A DNA stretch of 8,641 nucleotides from Chloroflexota bacterium (GCA_003242205.1 QGUR01000189.1:1-8641); one strand, 5' to 3'. Shown: positions 1 to 6,787, counted from the first letter of the stretch. Notes: generated by a model not told the origin, from the sequence alone. Numbers and translations: made by a program.

Positions 1-5
1 GGGCA

Positions 6-1718
6 ATGGCCGCACGAAAATATCTGACGAGCCACCAACCATCCGCGCGGAAGCTGTGCGGCACCGGGCTGAGGCTGATCGGCGTGGGCTTGTCCCTGCT
101 GCCCGAAGCACACGCGCAGACGCTGGGGAGCGATGATGCGCCGCCTGAGGTAACGCGCTATACCTCGATTTTCGACAGCGCTGTGACGGCGCAACCACAG
201 GCGCAGGCGACCGGGAACACGCCCGCCGGTGCGCCAACGCGCTATACATCGATCTTCGACGCGCAGCCGGCGGCAACCTCGCCGGAAACCGTGACCGAAG
301 CGCCCGGCGAAGCCATGCCGGAGGAATCTCCCACCCCAGCGCCGCAGGTAACGCGCTATACCTCGATTTTCGACGGGGCCCAGACCGGAGGGCAACAACC
401 GGCCCAGGCAGCGACCGCCGTTCCGCAGGCCACGCGCTACACGTCGATCTTCGATAGCCCTACACAGGCTCAGCCAGCCGGCCAGCCAACTCGCGTGCCG
501 TCGATCTTCGACAGCCCCACATCGGGCCAGCCAGCCGGCCAGCCGACCCGTGTACCATCGATCTTCGACAGCGCTCCCGGCGCCCAGCCCGCTGCGACAA
601 CCACGATAGCGCCCGCCGCGCCCATCGGGTCGATCTTCGACTCAAGGCCTGCAGATGTCATCCGGTTCGAGGGTCAAGAGCCGCCCGACCGCGAATACTG
701 CCTGTCCTGCCACGCGAACCCCAATCTGGTAATGGAACTGCCATCCGGTGAGGTCATCTCGGTTACCGTCAACGAAGAGGAATATCTGTCCTCTGTCCAC
801 GGCCAGCACGGGAAAGACGGTTACCGGTGCATTCGCTGCCACACCGGCATGAACGAATACCCGCATCCGGAAGTCGAGGCCCAAAGCGCACGCGAACTCA
901 CGATTGAGCTATCGACCAGTTGCCAGGGCTGCCATGCCGACAAATACGACGAAATGGTCGACGATGTTCACGTAGCGCTGCTGGCATCCGGCAACGAGAA
1001 CGCCGCCGTCTGTTCCGATTGCCATACCGGCCACGCCGTGCAACGCCTGACAGACGAAACGACAGGCCAGCCACTGCCGGACATCGGCGACGAAAGCGCG
1101 GCGATGTGCGCCACTTGTCATTCGGAAATCTACGCAAACTACGCGCAAAGCGTGCATGGCAGCGCCGTTCTCGAAGGCAACCCGGACGCGCCAACCTGCG
1201 CGGATTGCCATGGCGTCCACAATACACAGGGGCCGTCGACCGGCGCATTCCGGCTGTTCTCGCCGCAGATCTGCGCGACCTGTCATGCCGATGAGCAACT
1301 CATGGCGAAATACGGCATCAGCACCGACGTTTTCGATACGTATGTGGCCGACTTTCACGGAACGACCGTCAGCATTTTCCAGCGAACCGCGCCTGACCAG
1401 CCGATCAACGCGCCCGTCTGCGCCGACTGCCACGGCGTTCACAACATCATGGCAACCAGCGGCGAGGGCAGCATCGCCATTAAGGAAAATCTGGTCGCCA
1501 CCTGCCAGCGCTGCCATCCCGGCGCGACAACCAACTTCCCCGATGCGTGGATGAGCCACTACGCGCCGTCGCTGGAACGCACGCCGCTGGTCGCCATCGC
1601 CACCGCTGCCTATACCATCGGTATTCCGGCCATTATCGGCGGTCTGGGGCTATTCGTTCTGTCGGACATCCGCCGTCGCCGCGTCGAACGCCGGAAGGAA
1701 CGCCAGCATGAAGACTGA
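6..1718 (+). CDS. Exported nonahaem cytochrome c with SIFD-repeat arm and C-terminal membrane anchor
   Basis: Seen: 570 residues with nine CXXCH haem c sites, at C232, C275, C306, C336, C368, C398, C423, C472 and C500. Ten further histidines lie between them (264, 267, 287, 322, 343, 384, 405, 451, 479, 518), enough for bis-His ligation of all nine haems. Several sit in a Y/F-x(3-5)-VHG context common in multihaem cytochromes. A basic N-terminal region, a weak hydrophobic stretch (about 21-33) and AHA-Q at 35-38 look like a signal peptide. Residues 50-213 are a Pro/Ala/Gln-rich arm with seven SIFD motifs. Residues 527-553 form a membrane helix followed by RRRR, which places the haem domain outside. 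Inferred: an electron carrier working with the overlapping cytochrome b gene downstream. The closest family is cytochrome c3/c7-like or doubled-CXXCH proteins; the electron acceptor is unknown. The ATG at 6 is the first visible start, but the frame is open to the window edge, so an upstream start is possible. Confidence 0.88.
   Translation: MAARKYLTSHQPSARKLCGTGLRLIGVGLSLLPEAHAQTLGSDDAPPEVTRYTSIFDSAVTAQPQAQATGNTPAGAPTRYTSIFDAQPAATSPETVTEAPGEAMPEESPTPAPQVTRYTSIFDGAQTGGQQPAQAATAVPQATRYTSIFDSPTQAQPAGQPTRVPSIFDSPTSGQPAGQPTRVPSIFDSAPGAQPAATTTIAPAAPIGSIFDSRPADVIRFEGQEPPDREYCLSCHANPNLVMELPSGEVISVTVNEEEYLSSVHGQHGKDGYRCIRCHTGMNEYPHPEVEAQSARELTIELSTSCQGCHADKYDEMVDDVHVALLASGNENAAVCSDCHTGHAVQRLTDETTGQPLPDIGDESAAMCATCHSEIYANYAQSVHGSAVLEGNPDAPTCADCHGVHNTQGPSTGAFRLFSPQICATCHADEQLMAKYGISTDVFDTYVADFHGTTVSIFQRTAPDQPINAPVCADCHGVHNIMATSGEGSIAIKENLVATCQRCHPGATTNFPDAWMSHYAPSLERTPLVAIATAAYTIGIPAIIGGLGLFVLSDIRRRRVERRKERQHED
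153..644 (+). repeat. Seven-copy SIFD peptide-motif array in the cytochrome arm
   Basis: Seven copies of a short motif are encoded in frame. TRYTSIFD occurs at residues 50-57, 78-85, 116-123 and 143-150. TRVPSIFD occurs at 162-169 and 181-188. A shortened SIFD lies at 209-212, directly before the haem domain. Spacers are 11 to 30 residues of Pro, Ala, Gln, Thr and Gly. The motif is kept while the spacers vary in length and sequence, which points to selection on the motif rather than simple low-complexity drift. Function unknown; a repeated docking or binding motif on the outside of the membrane is the simplest reading. Confidence 0.85.
471..584 (+). repeat. Tandem 57-nt direct duplication (two units)
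   Basis: Units 471-527 and 528-584 encode two 19-residue blocks (residues 156-174 and 175-193). The first 15 residues are identical (QPAGQPTRVPSIFDS) and the last four differ. The DNA differs mainly at synonymous third positions, so the duplication is not brand new and the peptide has been kept. It shows how the SIFD arm grows: by in-frame unit duplication. Confidence 0.85.
1693..1718 (+). promoter_or_regulatory. Ribosome binding site and 11-nt gene overlap
   Basis: GGAAGGAA at 1693-1700 lies seven bases before the ATG at 1708, inside the end of the cytochrome gene, whose TGA is at 1716-1718. The overlap suggests translational coupling of the nonahaem cytochrome and the cytochrome b protein, as expected for partners in one complex. 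Confidence 0.75.
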
Positions 1719-2853
1719 GACTCAACGTAAGTACTTCCGTTTCCCACTCGCTTACCGGATCGAACACTGGGTGATGGTCGCCAGTTTTACGACGCTGGCG
1801 CTGACCGGACTGGTACAGAAATTCGCGCAATCCGATATCTCGATCTGGATCATCAATGCGCTGGGCGGACTGACGAACGTGCGTATCATCCACCGCATCG
1901 GCGCCACCGTGCTGATTTTGGAAGCCATCTATCATGTCGGGTTGCTTGGATACAACCTGTTCGTCCGGCGCTACAGTCCCGACCTGTTGCTTACGCGGGA
2001 GGACCTGCGTAACGCACTGCACACTTTCCAGTACAACCTCGGCTGGCGCAAGGAGCGGCCAAAGCAGGGACGCTATACGTTTGAGGAAAAGTTCGAGTAT
2101 TTCGCCATCATCTGGGGCACGATCGTCATGATCGTCACGGGCTTCATCCTGTGGAATCCGATCGCGGCAACCTCGGTGCTTCCGGGTGAATTCGTACCGG
2201 CGGCGAAAGCGGTCCACAGCGGAGAAGCGCTGCTGGCGGTGCTGGCGATCATCGTGTGGCACATGTATCATGTCCACATCCGCAAGTTCAACAAGAGCAT
2301 GTTCACCGGCTATCTGGATGCCGAAGACATGCTCGAAGAACATCCGCTCGAACTCGAGGCGCTCAACCAGCCCGTGGAACCGGAACCTGACCCGGATCGT
2401 CCGCGCCGCCGCCGTGTCTTTCTGACAGTTTACGGTATCGTCGCAGCAGTGCTGGTCGCCGTTGTGGCCTATCTCATTACTTTCGAGCAGACCGCCATCG
2501 AAACCATCGAGCCGATAGAAACGGTCAACGTTTTCGCGCCGTTGCCACCCGAACCGGTACAGATCGTTTCCTTCGACCGCCCGCTCAATAGCTGGGAAGA
2601 CGGCGTCGGCGAGTTGTTTGCGACCCGATGCACGTTCTGTCACGGAGCGAGAATGCCGCTCTCCGGCCTAAATCTGACGAACTACGACGCGGCTATTCTG
2701 GGCGGCACGAACCTGCCGGCGATCACGCCCAACGATCCTGAAAACAGCGGCATCATCACGAAACTTCGTAGCGGCGATCATCCGGCAGTACTGACAGATG
2801 AGGATCTGGCAGGGCTGGAGGCATGGATTAAGGCCGGCGCACCGCGAGAGTGA
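1708..2853 (+). CDS. Membrane cytochrome b (b561/FdnI-like) fused to a monohaem cytochrome c domain
   Basis: Seen: 381 residues. Membrane helices are at about 21-40, 60-83, 130-150, 173-190 and 237-258. Histidines in or at the ends of the first four (H20, H62, H76, H170, H185, H188, H190) are candidate haem b ligands, as in the cytochrome b561 / formate dehydrogenase gamma superfamily. The loops at 84-128 and 191-236 are strongly basic (RKERPK, RPRRRR), so they face the cytoplasm and the C-terminal domain faces outward. That domain has one haem c site, C308-TFCH, followed by a G-L-N-L region and an ending with EAWIKAGAP, typical of small one-haem c domains. Known of the family: such cytochromes b exchange electrons with the quinone pool. 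Inferred: electrons pass between quinol, haems b, the c domain and the nonahaem partner encoded just upstream; the direction is not shown. The start is supported by a good ribosome binding site. The only methionine in the c domain after CXXCH is M316, only four residues away, so the sixth haem ligand is unclear. Confidence 0.85.
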   Translation: MKTETQRKYFRFPLAYRIEHWVMVASFTTLALTGLVQKFAQSDISIWIINALGGLTNVRIIHRIGATVLILEAIYHVGLLGYNLFVRRYSPDLLLTREDLRNALHTFQYNLGWRKERPKQGRYTFEEKFEYFAIIWGTIVMIVTGFILWNPIAATSVLPGEFVPAAKAVHSGEALLAVLAIIVWHMYHVHIRKFNKSMFTGYLDAEDMLEEHPLELEALNQPVEPEPDPDRPRRRRVFLTVYGIVAAVLVAVVAYLITFEQTAIETIEPIETVNVFAPLPPEPVQIVSFDRPLNSWEDGVGELFATRCTFCHGARMPLSGLNLTNYDAAILGGTNLPAITPNDPENSGIITKLRSGDHPAVLTDEDLAGLEAWIKAGAPRE

Positions 2854-2969
2854 ACGCGGGCCCAGGGACTGATTTCACGGTCGCAAACCGACAATGGTCA
2901 CTGGCCAGAAACTCGCCTGTTTCTTAAAGTGGAGGCGATCGGTATCGCACTCGCTCGAAAGGCGACCTG
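2854..2969 (+). other. Intergenic spacer before the two-component genes
   Basis: This 116-base spacer is the only sizeable gap on the plus-strand side. I see no convincing terminator hairpin with a T-run; the best short stem is CGGT/ACCG around 2879-2891 and it is weak. There is no clear -35/-10 pair. A promoter for the kinase-regulator genes could lie here, or the four plus-strand genes may be read together. Confidence 0.4.
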
Positions 2970-2972
2970 TTG
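2957..2972 (+). promoter_or_regulatory. Ribosome binding site selecting a TTG start
   Basis: GAAAGG at 2957-2962 is seven bases before TTG at 2970. The frame is closed by TAA at 2925-2927, and no ATG or GTG occurs between that stop and the TTG. The next in-frame alternative, GTG at 3027, has no ribosome binding site. TTG is therefore the best start. Confidence 0.55.
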
Positions 2973-4577
2973 ACCAGCCATCGTCTGCACGGACTCTGGG
3001 ACAATTTCTGGATCTGGGCCGGGCGCGTGCCCCTGCGCGCCAAAATCATCGGCATCGTCCTGACAGCAACCTGCTTAACCGGCTCTGGCGTCCTCATCTG
3101 GACCGAGGGCCGGTTATCGCTTTCTACCCCAGAGCGTGGTGCGATGGCCGCGCCATTTGAACTCAACGAACTCCTCGTCATTGTCCTGATCGCCATGGCC
3201 GTCGGGCTGATCGTCGCGTGGCTGCTCACCAGCATCCTTACACACCAGATCACCCAGCTCACGAAAGTCGCCCAGAAAGTCGCCCGCGGCGACCTTTCGC
3301 AGCGCGCGCCCGTCTGGGCTGATGACGAAATCGGCCAACTCGCGGCAACGTTCAACCTTATGATCGACAGTCTGGCCGCCTCCCAACAATCGCTCGAAGC
3401 GACCAACGCGCGGCTCACCGAACGTACGGAAACGCTGGGCGCGCTCTACAGTCTGGCCGCGCTCGCTGCCGAGACAGCCGACATAGACCGTATTCTGGCC
3501 GATGGTCTGGAAAAAGCGCGACAGATCACGGAAATGGAAGCGGGCGCTGTCCTGCTGACAAATTCCGGCGGCGAATTCACGGTGCGCGCAAAACAAGACC
3601 TCACCGGCTGTCTGCATGCCAGTCCCGACCCGTTCACCAGCATCAAGCCGGTACTGAGGCGTGTGATCGAGAACGCCGAGCAGGCGCAAACGGCCATCGA
3701 CTGCCCGGCACAAACCGGTCACCGCCTGTTCGTCCGTGTCGCGCCGTTGCAGGCCAGAAATTCGGTCAAGGGCGTTCTCGTGCTACTGTCGCGGGAAAAA
3801 TCTGCGCTCGATCCGGCCAGAAGCGATTCGTTTTTGTTGGCAATTTGTAGCCAGCTCGGCATCGCCGTGGAAAACACGCAGTTGTGGAACGAACTGAAGC
3901 AGCGAGACGCCATGCGTACGCGCCTGCTGGCAAACGCTGTCTCGGCTCAGGAACAGGAGCGCGAGCGCATCAGCCGCGAACTACATGACGAAACCGGCCA
4001 GGCGCTCACCGCCCTGCTCGTTCAGTTGAAAGTTTTCGAGCGTTTGCGCGATGAGAAAGCCATCGCCAAGCACGCGGAAACATTGCGGCAACTGGTCCTC
4101 GCGACTCTGGAGGAAGTAAGGCGGCTGGCGCGCGATCTCCGCCCCGGCATGTTAGACGAACTCGGGCTTGTGCCAACACTGGAGTGGCACACGCGAACCT
4201 ATGCCCAGAACACCGGCATTCCTGTCGATTTTGAAGCCCTCTTGCCGGAAGATTTCCGCCTGCCTGTTCACACCGAACTGGCGCTCTATCGCGTCGTTCA
4301 GGAAGCACTGACCAACGTCGTGCGACACGCCAATGCGACGCGCGCCAGCGTGCGCCTGACGAAAACAGGTGACGGCGTGCGGCTGGCGATCAGCGACGAC
4401 GGCTGCGGATTTGATGTCGCTGCCGTGATGAACGCGCAGGAACGCGGCGTCGGCCTGCTGGGCATTCAGGAACGGGTCGAATTGATCGGGGGAAACCTGT
4501 CTGTCGAATCGACGCCGGGCAACGGCACATCGCTCATCGTTGAAGTGCCGCTGAACGAGAGGATGGTCGCGGTATGA
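2970..4577 (+). CDS. NarL-family sensor histidine kinase (HAMP-GAF-HisKA_3-HATPase)
   Basis: Seen: 535 residues. Membrane helices are at about 24-44 and 67-88, separated by an outside loop of only about 22 residues. A HAMP linker follows (about 86-138), then a GAF-like domain (about 155-305) and the HisKA_3 dimerisation helix with the motif SRELHDETGQ and phospho-acceptor H339. The ATPase domain has its N box at LTNVVRHA (N449), a DDGCGF box at 476-481 and the glycine-rich lid RGVGLLGI at 492-499. All catalytic boxes are intact. Known: this architecture phosphorylates NarL/FixJ-type regulators. Inferred: the partner is the next gene, because the two overlap by ATGA. With almost no outside domain, the signal is probably read by the GAF domain, the membrane or another protein. 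C214, C245 and C293 in the GAF region could be redox-active, but this is speculative. Confidence 0.92.
   Translation: MTSHRLHGLWDNFWIWAGRVPLRAKIIGIVLTATCLTGSGVLIWTEGRLSLSTPERGAMAAPFELNELLVIVLIAMAVGLIVAWLLTSILTHQITQLTKVAQKVARGDLSQRAPVWADDEIGQLAATFNLMIDSLAASQQSLEATNARLTERTETLGALYSLAALAAETADIDRILADGLEKARQITEMEAGAVLLTNSGGEFTVRAKQDLTGCLHASPDPFTSIKPVLRRVIENAEQAQTAIDCPAQTGHRLFVRVAPLQARNSVKGVLVLLSREKSALDPARSDSFLLAICSQLGIAVENTQLWNELKQRDAMRTRLLANAVSAQEQERERISRELHDETGQALTALLVQLKVFERLRDEKAIAKHAETLRQLVLATLEEVRRLARDLRPGMLDELGLVPTLEWHTRTYAQNTGIPVDFEALLPEDFRLPVHTELALYRVVQEALTNVVRHANATRASVRLTKTGDGVRLAISDDGCGFDVAAVMNAQERGVGLLGIQERVELIGGNLSVESTPGNGTSLIVEVPLNERMVAV
4557..4577 (+). promoter_or_regulatory. Ribosome binding site and ATGA start/stop overlap
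   Basis: The kinase stop TGA (4575-4577) and the regulator start ATG (4574-4576) share ATGA. GAGAGG at 4557-4562 precedes the start by 11 bases, rather far. Reinitiation after the kinase is likely, which links production of the two partners. Confidence 0.7.
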
Positions 4578-6787
4578 GCAAGCCAATTCGGGTTGTTCTG
4601 GCAGACGACCATGCGGTCCTCCGCGCCGGATTGCGCGCACTGCTGAATGCCGAACCCGATATTGAAGTCGTCGGCGAAGCCGCCAACGGCGCGGAAGCCC
4701 TGAAGCAGGTCGAAACGTTGGAACCGGCGGTCGTCGTCATCGACCTGACCATGCCGGGCATCAGCGGGCTGGACGCGATCCGGCAGATTTCACGACGCTA
4801 TCCTCAGGTACGCACGCTCGTCCTGACCATGCACTCGGAAGAGCAATTCATCGTCGGGGCCATCAAAGCGGGCGCATCCGGTTATGTGCTAAAAAGCGCC
4901 GCCGATGTCGAACTGATTCAGGCGATCCGGCAGGTCAACGCAGGCGAGCCCTATTACTATGGCCGGGCAATGCAGCTTTTGCTGGAGTACCATCGCCACA
5001 ACGGCGACGACGAAGACCATTCGCAGGACCTGAGCGAACGCGAATACGAGGTGCTGGTTCTGACCGTGCGCGGCTATTCCAGCCGTGAAATCGGCGAACG
5101 CCTTTTCATCAGCGCAAAGACGGTCGATACCTACCGCCAACGCCTGATGCAGAAGCTCGGCCTCGACCATCGAGCCGATCTGGTGCAGTATGCCCTGCGT
5201 AAAGGCTTGCTCGAACCGGCAGACGGCCGCCAGGAGCAGCAAACCGTCCGCGACCTCGACCGTCTGGGATATGACGCGCGGGTTCACGCGGCGGAAAACA
5301 CCGTCTGGAACCGGACGGTTGACGTCGTGATCGTCGGTAGCGGCACCGGCCTGCTGGCGGCGCTCCGCACTGCTGACGCAGGACTAAGCGTGCTGGTGCT
5401 GGAAAAAGGACCTGTGCTGGGCGGCACGATGGGCTATTCCGGCGGCGCGCTGTGGATTCCGAACAACGAATTCATGCGCCGCGCCGGCATCCCTGACTCG
5501 CGCGAGGAAGCGCTCGAATATATCCGGCATGCCACGCTCGGTCAGTCCGACCCCGAACTATGCGAAGCGTTCGTCGATCACTGCAATGAGGCGATCAGCT
5601 TCCTGCAGCGTCTGGGGATCAACTGGGATTTTATGCCACAATTCAACGACTACTACCCGCATTTTCCCGGCGGCAAAGCGCGCGGACGCACCCTCGCGCC
5701 GGTGGACGACGCCGGAAATTTGCTGGACGGAAGCGGGCTGACGCGGCTCATGATCGCGGCAGCGCGCGAGCGCGGCGTCGAATTCCTCTGCAATACAGCC
5801 GCCAAACGTCTGGTCGTCGATGACGAAGGTACGGTTGCCGGCGTCATCGCCGAAAGCGATGGGCAGGAAATCAGCATTCAGGCGCGTCGCGGCGTCGTGC
5901 TGGCCACCGGCGGCTTTGACCATAATCAGGCGATGGTCAAAAACTTCCTGCGCGGCCCCCTGTATTACACCAGCGCCGCGCCGACCAACACCGGCGATGG
6001 CCATCTGATGGGTATGGCCGTCGGAGCAAGCCTGCGGAACATGAACGAACGCTGGAGCTGGCCCGTTTACTTCGATCCCGAACGTAACATGGTCATGCCT
6101 GCGCTGGCGACCGAGATCGGTCGCCCGGGGGCCATCGTCGTCAACAAGCGCGGCCAGCGCATCATGAACGAATCCGGCCCTTACGATTCGGTTGCCAGAG
6201 CGTTCAACACGTTCGACACCAGCACCTATGAGTATTACAACATCCCCGCCTTCGTCATCATCGACGCCGGGCATCGCCGCCGCTATCCTCTCGCCGGCAT
6301 TCCCCCACAGGCTCCCCTACCCGCCTGGATCGAATGCGCGGACACGCTGGAAGCGCTGGCCGAAAAGCTGGCAATCGACGCGGCGGCGCTAAAGGCAACG
6401 GTAACGCAGTTTAACGACGATGCCGCGCGCGGCGTTGACCCGGCGTTCCACCGGGGCGAGTCAGACTTCGATCTGCTGAACGCCGGCGATGCGGAACGGG
6501 ACGACATCGCCAACCCGTGTCTCGCCCCGCTGTCACAACCGCCATTCCATGCAGCGCGAATCTGGCCAGGCGCGCTTGGCACTTCAGGCGGCCTGCAAAC
6601 GAATGTTCGGGCACAGGTCATGAACGTGTGGGGCAACGTCATCCCCGGCCTTTATGCCGTCGGCAATACGGCAGGCAGCCCGCTGGCAGGCGGGTATCCC
6701 GGCGGCGGCGGCACGCTCAGCGCGGGCCTGACGTTCGCCTACATCGCCGCCAATGACCTGATCGAAAAACACAAGTCTGAACGCTAG
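4574..6787 (+). CDS. NarL-type response regulator fused to a KstD-like FAD dehydrogenase
   Basis: Seen: 737 residues in one open frame. Residues 1-125 are a receiver domain with acidic D11/D12, phospho-acceptor D57 (VVVIDLTMPG), T85 and K107. Residues 152-214 are a LuxR-type helix-turn-helix (LSEREYEVL, then SREIGERLFISAKTVDTYRQ). Residues 215-247 are a linker. Residues 248-737 are a flavoprotein: FAD strand VDVVIVGSGTG, acidic E277 at the end of the second strand, SGGALWIPNNEF (289-300), DYYPHFPGGKARGR (359-372), ATGGFDHNQ (444-452), NTGDG (472-476), MNESGPY (531-537), LGTSGGL (668-674), GLYAVGN (692-698) and GYPGGGGT (707-714). These blocks match 3-ketosteroid-delta1-dehydrogenases in order. 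From memory of that family, the catalytic Tyr/Tyr/Tyr/Gly set falls on Y361 (or Y360), Y537, Y708 and G712, all present. The HH-T and R-LGGN signatures of fumarate reductase are absent. There is no signal peptide, so it acts in the cytoplasm. The substrate is unknown and need not be a steroid. Inferred: a kinase-controlled DNA-binding flavoenzyme or flavin-sensing regulator. Confidence 0.87.
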   Translation: MSKPIRVVLADDHAVLRAGLRALLNAEPDIEVVGEAANGAEALKQVETLEPAVVVIDLTMPGISGLDAIRQISRRYPQVRTLVLTMHSEEQFIVGAIKAGASGYVLKSAADVELIQAIRQVNAGEPYYYGRAMQLLLEYHRHNGDDEDHSQDLSEREYEVLVLTVRGYSSREIGERLFISAKTVDTYRQRLMQKLGLDHRADLVQYALRKGLLEPADGRQEQQTVRDLDRLGYDARVHAAENTVWNRTVDVVIVGSGTGLLAALRTADAGLSVLVLEKGPVLGGTMGYSGGALWIPNNEFMRRAGIPDSREEALEYIRHATLGQSDPELCEAFVDHCNEAISFLQRLGINWDFMPQFNDYYPHFPGGKARGRTLAPVDDAGNLLDGSGLTRLMIAAARERGVEFLCNTAAKRLVVDDEGTVAGVIAESDGQEISIQARRGVVLATGGFDHNQAMVKNFLRGPLYYTSAAPTNTGDGHLMGMAVGASLRNMNERWSWPVYFDPERNMVMPALATEIGRPGAIVVNKRGQRIMNESGPYDSVARAFNTFDTSTYEYYNIPAFVIIDAGHRRRYPLAGIPPQAPLPAWIECADTLEALAEKLAIDAAALKATVTQFNDDAARGVDPAFHRGESDFDLLNAGDAERDDIANPCLAPLSQPPFHAARIWPGALGTSGGLQTNVRAQVMNVWGNVIPGLYAVGNTAGSPLAGGYPGGGGTLSAGLTFAYIAANDLIEKHKSER
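5207..5329 (+). other. Fusion junction between the regulator and flavoenzyme domains
   Basis: A typical NarL-type regulator would stop just after residues GLLEP (211-215). Here the frame runs on through a polar linker (about 216-247) into the FAD strand at 248. In-frame codons that could restart translation are TTG at 5207, with AAAGG only one base away, and GTG at 5327, which would cut off the first residues of the FAD strand. Neither is well placed. The ATG at 5271 is out of frame and closes at a TGA soon after. A true fusion is therefore more likely than two cistrons. Confidence 0.7.
6784..6787. other. Convergent genes with interlocked stop codons (CTAG)
   Basis: The palindrome CTAG supplies TAG to the flavoprotein gene on the plus strand (6785-6787) and TAG to the nucleoside hydrolase on the minus strand (6784-6786). 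There is no room for a dedicated terminator between the two genes, so transcripts from both sides probably overlap. Confidence 0.9.

Noticed and set aside
153..644. CRISPR-like repeat array
   Set aside because: The repeats are degenerate at third codon positions, in frame and irregularly spaced within a coding gene, so they are peptide repeats.
1371..1382. SIFQ inside the haem domain as an eighth copy of the SIFD motif
   Set aside because: Only three residues match and it lacks the TRYT/TRVP lead and the Pro/Ala context; most likely chance.
1633..2643. Long minus-strand open frame (336 codons) opposite the cytochrome b gene
   Set aside because: It shows no recognisable domain and is rich in Arg/Gln/His/Asp, as expected for the antisense of a GC-rich gene; the plus-strand protein is clearly real.
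2931..2935. GGAGG as ribosome binding site for the kinase
   Set aside because: No start codon lies within a usable distance in the kinase frame; GAAAGG before the TTG at 2970 fits better.
5558..6274. Minus-strand open frame of 238 codons opposite the flavoprotein
   Set aside because: It is antisense to conserved FAD-enzyme blocks and has no motif or ribosome binding site of note.
4574..6787. Flavoprotein as a fumarate or urocanate reductase partner of the multihaem cytochrome
   Set aside because: The fumarate reductase active-site signatures are absent and the YPGGGGT ending is KstD-like. The protein also has no export signal, so it cannot sit with the exported haems.
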